From contig OY821746.1 in assembly GCA_963682055.1 (NCBI GenBank), positions 18,093,992-18,157,991 of the forward strand: a stretch of 64,000 nucleotides of DNA. The letters are read 5' to 3'. This document shows positions 47,792 through 57,100 of the stretch, piece by piece. Positions within the stretch are counted from its first letter, which is position 1; each line of letters begins with the position of its first letter. A model generated the notes under the pieces. That model was given only the letters and a program-made list of their open reading frames with translations, was not told the DNA's origin and did not search any database. This stretch comes from Primula veris. Its lineage: Eukaryota > Streptophyta > Magnoliopsida > Ericales > Primulaceae. The translations under genes were made by a program, and so were the position numbers.

Positions 47792-48688
47792 TTAGTTACT
47801 CTCCGTCTTATCTTAAGATCATTGGATACTCTTATATATCGTCAAATAATACTTAGTAATTATTATTTACTATACTCATTTGTTTCACTAATGTTTTGGT
47901 CAAGTACGAGTAAACAGATTGAATAGCCTTTCGATTGCAAGTGACGGATGCAATTGAAATGCTAAGGCACGTGCACATAAGATTATGTACGTTAAGAGAG
48001 AGTCAACTCAGCAAATCAAGAGAATATATTGTTGTACCGCTTTAAACGTGGATTCTTACTCAAGATATTAAGTGTATCAAAATACCAAACATTGTATAGC
48101 AAGATAAGGCAGTAAACGAACGAGTTATGAGTCAAAGATCAATATCAAGAAAATATCTTTTAATTAAGGAAGCTGCATTATCTTAGTTTATTACGATTGA
48201 TATACATTTTGTAAGCATGAGATATAAACGCGCATTATTGCATCTTTAGCAATTTAGATATTCAGAACTTAAGTTTATTATACATAGAAATAGAATACTA
48301 AGAAATCAAGTTTATTGTACATAGAATACTAAGAATTTTGGTGAGAGAATATCAATGGCACATTTATATTTGATAGTTGAGACTTGAGAATTGAGAGGTA
48401 GAGCAATGTGAGATAAGCATAAACAAGTGAGCGAGTCACTAATTTATAAGTCTTCGTTTTACATTGTCACTTTTTTATATCATTAATATGGGTGAGAGCC
48501 CCAAATAAAGTAGAACCGATCGAACTCCGTTAACAAATGTATGTGTTCATTAGCATTACCGATTAATACTTAGTTTATATACCAAATCCAATCTCAGTTA
48601 CTACTGAGACAATTAAACACTAAAGTTCAGTTGCAACTGAAATTGCGTAACAAAATCTTAGAATATTAGGCATATATATAGTATTTCA
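47792..48688 (+). repeat. old copia LTR remnant related to element A
   Basis: The last 200 bp align in order with the LTR end of element A: GGGTGAG.GCCCC, GAACTCCGTT, CAGTTGCAACTGA, then a TTTCA end directly before a primer site. The start of this LTR cannot be placed. It is much more diverged than the LTRs of element A. Confidence 0.6.
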
Positions 48689-48689
48689 A

Positions 48690-48702
48690 TTGGTATTAGA
48701 GT
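48690..48702 (+). other. primer-binding site of the old copia fragment
   Basis: TTGGTATTAGAGT differs at two positions from the Met-tRNA site TTGGTATCAGAGC of element A. It lies just after the TTTCA LTR end. Confidence 0.75.
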
Positions 48703-48747
48703 TTTACACAATATCTTACTTGGTGTGTAACGTGTACTTTAAGAACT

Positions 48748-49350
48748 ATGGATATTACGAGAGAAGGAAGATCTTGTAACAAGTCACCATTTCTGAAAGG
48801 AGCAAGCAATTATGGACTCTTGAAGATCAGGATGAAGGCATTCATGAGACAACTAGATGAAGAAGCGTGGAAAATGGTTCAAGATGGATGGGAAAAACCA
48901 GTTACAACTGATGAAAAGGGCAAGGAGACACTAGTTGCTCAATCAAAATGGTCTTCTAATCAAAAAAAGAAAACTCTTCCAAACTCCAAGGTAGTGAATG
49001 CAATCTTCAATGCGGCAACTGTATAAACTCTTACTCTAATTTCCTAATGCAATAGTAGTAAAGAATCTTGGGATACTTTACCACTTACTTTTTGAAGGAA
49101 CCAAAGAGGTACAAACTTCTAGATTGCAACAGTTAACCATTAAAATTAAAAATCTTAAAATGGAATAACATGAGAAAATAGACGATTTCAAAGCTAGAAT
49201 ATGTAAACTATCTAGTTAAGCTCTAGATTTAGGAAAAAAAAACTGTATGAAACTAAAATAATTAAGAAAACTCTAAGATCTATGCCATCTAGATTTGATA
49301 TGAAAGTAACTGTCATAGAGAAATCGGGTGATGTTGACAACATGAAATGC
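48748..49350 (+). pseudogene. copia gag fragment, related to element A
   Basis: Starts MDITREGRSCNKSPFLKG, the same start pattern as gag of element A, with KIRMKAFM, EEAWKMVQDGW and KVVNAIFNA following to a stop at 49026. Past the stop, SKESWDTL, LTFEGTKEV, LQQLTIKIKNLKME and KKTLRSMPSRFDMKVTVIE can still be followed in broken frames to about 49350. There the similarity ends and no pol follows. The element is truncated at its 3' side. Confidence 0.85.
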
Positions 49351-49360
49351 ACAACTTACA

Positions 49361-50086
49361 TGCCACAGATAGATTCGAACTGTGCAATGTGGTTGAATGA
49401 GTTTCAGATTACATACCTCTAAACGTTGGAATGCGTGAAAGAATTTGTGCCGTAAGGCCCTTAACAGTAAATCCTTCCTGATGGGTGGAAGAACTATGCA
49501 TGTTGGTATATTAGGAAGGATAAGATCTAAGAAGTGTTGAATAGTTCACTTAGCTCTGTTTCGAGGGTGTGGTTGAGGTTGTGGTTGCTCTAAGTGTTAA
49601 CTCTCAAGTTGGTTGTCCTGATTTTTAATGTGTTCATCATGTTCTATTTCGAGGAGGTTTTGTTTCTTATCACGAACGTAGAGACACGTTGAATGATGAG
49701 TTTGTGTTGGTTGTGTGGAGGTCTGAATTGTGGCTATGATTAGTTAAGAGGGCATGTTGCTCACGAGTTATGAAACGAGTTATGTACATAGGAGTATCAA
49801 TTTTGAGTTTTTAAAGAATTTTCGGGTTCTAGACTGGTGCTAATCGATCAGACTGACCAGTTAGAATGATCGATCGAGATGATCGATTAGATGATCGGAT
49901 AGTATGATCGATCAAATGATTAGATAGTCTGATCGGACAGACTGTTCAAACATTCTCATCGATTAAATGATAAGATTTACAAATTTTAGATCAGTTTTAT
50001 CACTTTTTTGTAAGTGATCCAAAAATTAATTTCTAACTTTTTTTTTATAAAAAAAAGTTGTTAAACTAAAATTATTATATATATGA
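49361..50086. other. unassigned DNA with a GATCGAT word cluster
   Basis: No gene. At 49845-49960 the words GATCGATC, GATCGATTAGAT, GATCGGATAG and GATCGATCAAAT recur every 12-14 bp. The part before it (49500-49800) has GT-rich stretches without an open frame. Confidence 0.5.
49845..49960. repeat. GATCGAT/GATCGGA short-period repeat
   Basis: At least six variants of ATGATCGRT with 12-14 bp spacing. Wording is similar to that of the array in the solo LTR at 30423. Confidence 0.65.
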
Positions 50087-50095
50087 TTTAAACAA

Positions 50096-51155
50096 GGATA
50101 AATTAAAAAAACATATTAGTTTTGAAACTAAATTACCAAAAACATACTCTTACAACTTTAACTATCAAAAACATACGAAACAAATTTAATGCTGTTTATT
50201 ATTTCTTTCTCTATCTCTCATTTACTCTTTCTCCTCCCTTATTATCTCTCTCCTTCATTCTTCTCTCTCTCACCAATTCTTCTCTACATCTTTCTCTGAT
50301 CTTAGTCTCTCTCCTCCATTGTTGTTTGTATCTTTCTTTTATATCACACTCTATCTCTCTCCCCTCCTCCACCACGAAAACCCGCCACTAACTACCGAAT
50401 ATCATCTAAATTATATAAACATCCATATACATATAAATACATATATATATATATATATATACATACGTAATACACAAATATTACACTGGTTGATACCCGT
50501 AATATATGAAAAATATATGAAATTGATGAGATTGTTTTCTATCCCGTAATATATGAAAAATATATGAAATTGGTGAGATTATTTTCTATTTATTGAGTTT
50601 TGAGACTATTGTAAAACTTGTGGGTTTCAAGTTGAAGAGGAGAGTCCATATGTATAGTATTGAGAGAAATTCATATGTAGGGTATGAAGTTTTAAAATTA
50701 GCGTATAAAGTTTTGAAATTAGGATATGAAGTTTTGAAATTAGGATATGAAATTTTAAAATTAGGGTATAAAGTTTTGAAATTAGGGTATAAAGTTTTAA
50801 AATTAGGGTATGAACTCTTTTCTAGATATTTGATTGTGATTCAGAACATTTAGGGTATGACATTTTAAAATTAGGATATGACATTTTATAATTAGCATAT
50901 GAATATTTTGTGAGTTTTTAGTCATTTCGATAGAGAGAGATGGGTGATTAGCATGTGTTAGAAAGATCTACGATTATAGAGAGAGAGGTACGATTAGAGA
51001 GAGAGAGTTGCGGTTAGAGAGAGAGATGTTAGATTATGTTTTGATTAGAATTAAAAAAATAATAAATATACATAGATATGTTTTTTGTAATTTAAGTTTT
51101 GGGGGTATGTTTTTGATAATATAATAGAGATAGGGTATGTTTTTGTTAATTGCCC
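50096..51155. mobile_element. Mutator-like non-autonomous element
   Basis: A perfect 9-bp duplication TTTAAACAA flanks it at 50087-50095 and 51156-51164, the duplication length of Mutator-like elements. The ends are imperfect inverted repeats (left GGATAAATTAAAAAAACATA; right, reversed, GGGCAATTAACAAAAACATA) that continue with ACCAAAAACATAC-type words. Inside are a CT-rich tract (50210-50360), an (AT)n/(AC) stretch, GA-rich repeats (50930-51030) and a 21-bp tandem repeat. No transposase is present. Confidence 0.88.
50679..50825 (+). repeat. 21-bp tandem repeat encoding a heptad in one frame
   Basis: Units AGGRTATGAAGTTTTGAAATT start every 21 bp at 50679, 50700, 50721, 50742, 50763, 50784 and 50805. 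Three degenerate units follow to about 50905. In the frame 50593-50853 each unit reads GYEVLKL or GYKVLKL. The frame has no partner exons or known motif, so I treat it as a minisatellite within the Mutator-like element. Confidence 0.85.
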
Positions 51156-51165
51156 TTTAAACAAA

Positions 51166-51290
51166 GGCATTATAGTGAAATGGTTAAGTCTCTAGTTTAC
51201 AAATGTAGAGATTATGGGTAGATTCTCATAGTTGTCAAATAACTTAGTATTTTTTAAGCATAGAAAAGTAAAAAAAAACAATTAAGTAGA
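51166..51290 (+). mobile_element. tRNA-like SINE remnant
   Basis: TAGTGAAATGGTTAAG resembles a Pol III A box. A 6-bp stem TCTCTA/TAGAGA then resembles an anticodon arm, and GGGTAGATTCTC is a degraded B box. An A-rich stretch follows at about 51270-51282. It begins next to the right duplication of the Mutator-like element. It is too degraded to be a working tRNA. Confidence 0.45.
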
Positions 51291-51483
51291 AGTGTAGAAA
51301 TTTACCATTAATTTGAAAAAAAAAAAAACCTAGAATTTTTTGTTCCCCACGCTTACCCCTTATCTATTTCCTACTTATTTGTATATAATATCTCATTCCA
51401 TTTAATTCTTTTCTATTTAGAATAAAAACATATTAATTTTTTTTTATTATATTTTAATCTAACAAGAATAATATAGTAACACA

Positions 51484-52515
51484 TCTCTAGAAGCCCGACT
51501 CACGAGGCGGCCCTCTCGCAGTAGGGTTCCAAACCTCGCCCGCTACCACATGAACCGGTTCCCCTCGAATAAGGGGAACTTAAATGCCATAAGAACGCAT
51601 AATTCTTTCAAAGCAAATAAAAGCGGCGATATGTCTCCGACCATAAAGATAGGGAAATGCAATGTTACAAGGGGCCAAACGTAACTCCCGGTTAGGAATC
51701 ATCTTTTCTACTACACTGAACACTAACCTAATCCTGATTCATCACGGTATATCAACTCCATTCAAGTTAGTTCAGTTATTCTTATTTGTTAGTAGGGAAA
51801 TAGATCGAAAGTGTCCAAAAAAAAGAGAAGCATTCGTTTATAGTTTTCCCTTTCTTTAGGTATTATTAATTTTTTTATTTTAAATATTTTTTATATTCAT
51901 TCCGCATGTGCAGATTCGGCGTCGGATAAAGCAAGGAAAGCACTTGGTGGTTAGGTTAACTTTCGCTTGGAAGCTCATGTCAATCCCTTGGTCCTAGGTA
52001 AGTGCAATGCTATTATACAGGCCGTAAGAAGAGCTTCGACTAGGCGCCTCCTTGCTCGAAGGCAGAGTAGAGTGGTGCAAAATTCCATAAGGCCAGGCTC
52101 CCTTCCCTTTTTTCCATCCACAACCCTATGTACGTACATGGTTTTTCTTAACCCCAAGCTCGACACAGAACAAGGGCATAGCCAAAGAGCTGGTTGGGAT
52201 GGGCGAAAAGCTTCCTTCTTATCCTACTGACGTCCCCTCGCAACTCTCCACGTCTTAATCCTCTTACATTGAAAACTTCCTTATTCTATGTTGGCTTTCC
52301 TCCTAGAGCGGCTCTACCTAGGGAAGCATCAAAGCCTTTCAGACCATCCACTGTCATATTACCTAGTCGGTTGTGTACGACTTTTCCCGGTTGAAGTATA
52401 AGACCTCTTAGAAATATCTTCTCGTTTTCCCACTCTTAGAGAACCAACTGGACTGAGCGATTGGATGACTCTTAGTAGAACGAAAGCATTGGTACCGTAC
52501 TGCCTGATAAATCGA
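51484..52515. other. probable organelle-derived insertion (NUMT-like)
   Basis: Two blocks (51484-51858 and about 51910-52515) are much richer in G+C than the DNA around them and lack the poly-A/T runs seen everywhere else. Their word use (for example CCCGACTCACGAGGCGGCCC, GAGAACCAACTGGACTGAGC) is like plant mitochondrial spacer DNA. No mitochondrial gene can be named, and the frames (51967-52230, 52194-52394) are unremarkable. An AT-rich gap splits the two blocks. Confidence 0.5.
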
Positions 52516-52657
52516 GTATGTGGATGACCAATTACCGATTAATCATCGATTAATAGTAATTTTTAGAATTGATCTCATACTTAACAATATCAGAATTGGA
52601 AATGAACAAAAATGGCCCAAAAAGCTTGAAAACAACGAAAGTTAACGTTTTTGCGAC

Positions 52658-52687
52658 AATATTCTCTGGCAGCGGTGCCAGAATATT
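52658..52687 (-). other. hairpin resembling a Gypsy primer-site region
   Basis: AATATTCTCTGGCA and TGCCAGAATATT form a stem with a 2-base bulge around GCGG. The minus strand TGGCACCGCTGCCAGAG is close to the TGGCGCCGTTGCCGGGG start of Gypsy leaders of the Athila/Tat type. No other Gypsy part was found beside it, so this may be a relic or chance. Confidence 0.35.
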
Positions 52688-54090
52688 GATTACTATACCA
52701 ACGTGTTTTTTAAACGAATGGAAGTGTCGCAAGAGCACAACATTAGTTGCAGTAAATACAATGGAAGATAGCCGAGATCAAGTCCGATGAACAAAATTTT
52801 ATGCTACAAACGTCTTTTTAGGTGGTTTTTGCAGGTGAACTACAATCAAGAGTCGTTAACGACTGTGTTGTCACCCCAACGACTCAATTCTATTTATTAT
52901 GCAATTGTTTATAACTTAATACTACTGTTTTACTAATATATAGAGTTTTAAACATGCAGCGTGATTACTATTACGTGAGCTTATTGGTTAAACTAGCGTC
53001 TTCCAATTGACAATTATAGAGAACACTTTTTTTTTGTTGCTTTTAAACGAATTCTGATGAGCTAAGAACGCAATATAATGTAAAACAGGATTGTAATGAA
53101 AGTATAAAGGAAAATTTACACTAACACGATGCAAAATGGAGTTCTGTACACAAACGGAAAAATGCTATCTCCCTACTCGATAAAAACGTATAAACGTTGT
53201 TATTTAAAACTTTAAATGAGTTCACACTTCTCGTATCCCGCTTCCTACGTGTAAAATCTAGGTTATTTTTTTATTTTTCTGAAGTTTCACATTTCCGTTT
53301 ACCGATTCTGTTACCCATCGTTGCAACTATGGTTGTACGTCAAAATCATAACTTTTACCTGTTGTTTTAAAAAAAAAAAATTCTACCAGCAAAACACAAA
53401 TAAACGCCAATTATATAGAAAAAACAATTAATTAATAAAAAACGCATAACTATGCATTAATTGACTCTTAAACTCGTCTAAATGTCGTTTTTAACCGAAA
53501 TAATAAAACATTTCACAGTCTACACATACCGCTTTTTAACCGAGTTTTATAAATTTATTACTATGAGCGACACTTGTATTTTTACAAGTCAAATAGTATA
53601 AAACTACACACTTTTTCGTGGTCCCTTGCATATTTAACCCCAAATATTTGTTTTAAAAATTTGTAAAAATTCTACAATTATTATTATTCATTTATCGATT
53701 CACTCCAATAATTATTTTTAATAGAAACGTTACATAAAATTTAATTTTAAGTAATAAATGAACTAGTATAAAGTAATTATCGAACTTAAAAAAAATGGTT
53801 AGAGAAATATTATATCATAAACTTTTGAATAGAATATATTATAAAGTTTAAAAAAGTACTAAAAAAGTTAGTAAAAAATATAAATTTTGAACGAAATTAA
53901 CAAGTGACCAGAAAAGGGGGACAGAAAATTGAACCTATGAAAACATCACTTTACTTTACCCACCGTAAAAATTTGAAGCGGGCTTGGTACGAATTAAGAA
54001 AAGGAATTAAAATAAGAAAATAATAAGATCCTCATCGTTATTCACTCTCCATCTTAAGACTAAAAACACATCTAAAAATCCCACACAGCA
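52688..54090 (+). other. upstream region of the OEP37 gene
   Basis: AT-rich DNA without a supported gene. The frame at 52569-52790 shows no motif. The last 150 bp should hold the core promoter and leader of the OEP37 gene, although no convincing TATA box is seen. Confidence 0.4.
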
Positions 54091-54112
54091 AGAGAGAGAG
54101 AGAGAGAGAGAG
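54091..54112 (+). repeat. (AG)11 microsatellite abutting the start codon
   Basis: Eleven AG units end at the base before the ATG at 54113. GA tracts in plant leaders can bind GAGA-type factors and vary in length between individuals. Confidence 0.9.
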
Positions 54113-57100
54113 ATGGCGACAAAATCCTCACCAGAATCTCCACCAAGCGTAGAATCATCCTCCCCACGCGGTCCAATATTCCGGCGTCCGGCGATAAGAG
54201 TGACGAGCGAGTTCGACAGCGACACGTCGATGTTTTTTCACAAGGTGAGCTGTAAGGTGTTAGATAGCTTGGCTAAGCTCAAACTCACTTTCCACAACAA
54301 CGGAAGAGGAGAAGAAGAAGAAGAAGAAGGAGGAGATATTATACATGACCCGCATCTCTCTCTCTCTACCAAACACGTCTCTCTTACTTACGACCTCAAC
54401 AACCGCTCCGCCTTTTTTAATGCTTCCCTCCATCCCCGTCCCGGCCTCCACTTCACTGCTTCTCACCATCTTAAGGTCTCTCCCCCCCTTTCTCCCTCTC
54501 CATTTATATCAAGACACAGACTTACTTAGGATAATAACCCTCCCTTAGTCTCTGCAAAAGTCTATGCCAAATAGTCTCTGCTTATATCACCACTCAAATA
54601 GTTTATGCTCTGTGTCCCTAATTTATGGTAACATCAATATTAATATTTATGATTTTGTACACACATGTTAAGGTCTCCCTCTAGATATATTTGTACTACC
54701 TCATGCCTAGTGGCGGAACTAGGATTTAGATATGAGTGTCGCTGAATTATATGTATATACTATTTTGTAATTATGGGTGGTGCTAAAAAACTATAATCGT
54801 CAACTTTTTCATTATTATACATTTAAAAGTTTCGTGTCTTGTGTAAGCGCCTTTTAGCCTGTCCCTAGTTCCTCCCCCCTGTCCACGCGATGTGATGCGT
54901 GTATGATTACTACAAACTGATGTAAAATAAATAAAAAAACCTTTAAATCAAAATAATTCTTATCAACACACTAAACGAGAATATAATTGTGCAAGAGAAT
55001 TCATTTTTTCATAAATTTAGTACCTGGCATAGATGAGAGAGAGATTAAAAAGGTATCACGCTGATGAATGAACAGTTTTAAAACCATGGGTGGGGGTGTT
55101 AGTTCTTTTATGGCATTTCTTTTTTTGAAATTTAAATTTTAGTACAGATAATGACAAACCTAGTTTTGGAAAAGAGAGGTGCTGACTCATGGAAATAGCT
55201 GCCATTTTTCACAATGTATACATTACTAGTATTGAAATTTATATGTACATATATAATGACGGCCCTAATTTAAGTTTATGCGTACTGAAATGACATTTTA
55301 TACCCCATAAAAATTGTAAATTAATAAAGTGCAAAATGTAAACTCATACATTCCACTGTATAGAAGTGCTTCCCCCCCCCCCCCCCCCCCCCCCTGCGTA
55401 CTGAAATGTATCCCACTCATACATTCCAATGACATTTTGTGAAACTTGTTTAATTATTTACGTTTTTGGTGCCTCTCGGGTCTACGGCTCCTTAACAATT
55501 TGGATATTTTGTCTCACACTAGGATCGGTTCGGTACATATATGATACATTATCAACCTGAGCATACACTATGTGTTTACGATGGGCTTGGTACAAAAATA
55601 TGGAGTGAAATGAAAGTTGTCAGAAGTTAGAAGGCTCAAAGTGCTCTATTAATCGGGTTAATATTGGGTAGTAGAACATTCCGTAGCTTCATTGTCATCA
55701 TCATCTGATATACTAAGGCTTTACTTCTGTAGAATAGTATAGATATCCTTCTGATTGTGACAGTGATTTACGTTTCTTTAGCTTTGTGTTTTCTTTTTTA
55801 TTGGGGCAATTATTATTTTTGGCTGAACTGTGTGCGGTTTGGGGTACTTATTTCTCACTCCTCTATATATACACTAGCTGCAGACTACACTTGATTAAGA
55901 AAATAATAATTATAGACATATTTGTTGATGATTATATAGGAAAGTCAATAACAAAATGCTTGTTCAGTAAAAGTTAGAATTTTAAGATTGTTATGTTTAT
56001 CTAACCTGCCCATTTGAGGTAGTTTCATACTTAAACAGAAGTAAGCTCGATGAAGGGCCAATAAATGCAATGCAATGTTAATGATTAGACAAATCTATAT
56101 GCCGACCTTGTTTTCCTTTCTTCACAAAATATTTGCTAATTATGATGTTATTTTTTAATGAGTTGGCTGATTGAACACTTGTGTAAAAGTAATGTTTTTG
56201 AAGTGTTAAATATCAGGATTGGTTTATGTATGTAACTAGACGTTCTTAGATGAAACATGTACTTATGTAAAGTGAAGATCCCTTCTTTCTCTTTATTGAA
56301 TTTCTCTTCTCTAATCCTTGTATAAAGTCATAGATGAAGCACCGGATACTTAGATTTCAACTGTTTCTTTCTTCTCGAAACACCTTTATTTGTAGATTTT
56401 CGTGTTTATTATAGTAAATGTTATTTCTATTTCAGTTAATTGGTTTCCTTTTACATACAAAATTTTTCTTTGTGAAAGCATGTTTTTTTAGGTGGTAAAC
56501 CAAACTAGTCGAAGAAAAGGGAGAGATCCTGACCCTATATGATCACAATAATGTGGACTACTGGATAGAATAAAAGTGATGTATGTTTTTACAGTATATA
56601 TTTTCTCTCATTATACAGATAAGAGAATAGATTATATTATTTCACAAGAATATATACTTAAATCTCCTTGTATTAAGTATAACTTACAATCCAGACATTG
56701 ACGTTAGTAAATAAGCCGATTCCATAGGAAAACTCATTCATAAACCTGTAGCCAAATTGCTTTTATTGCATCAATATTTATGAAAATGTTATAATTTATA
56801 AACGGTTCCTAAAATTGAAGATTACAAACTCAATCAGATAGAACATACTATATGTCTGCTCGTTCCTAGCTTGCTTACCATCTTTTTTATGGTGTTCTAG
56901 GTAGCTCTATGGGTAAAAAATATCGAGAGAGACTACGTTATCTATTTTTATCTTAAATTATGGTCTGTCATTGTTTCTTCTGTTCGTGTCTTTTCAAGAT
57001 AAATAATTTAATTGCTCATTAAAAAATTTAAATTGAATGCAGGTTTGTGTAGCTTTATTACTAATTGGAATTCAAGTCATCTAAGAATAAGAACCGCACT

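Noticed and set aside
50593..50853. heptad-repeat peptide as a real gene
   Set aside because: Exact 21-bp tandem DNA inside a transposon explains the frame; there is no promoter, partner exon or known homolog. Kept as a finding only.
51967..52394. overlapping 87- and 66-codon frames as a gene
   Set aside because: They lie in the probable organelle-derived block, match no family I know, and overlap in different frames.
54260..54469. antisense frame over OEP37 exon 1
   Set aside because: Shadow of the coding exon; phenylalanine run is the complement of the glutamate codons.
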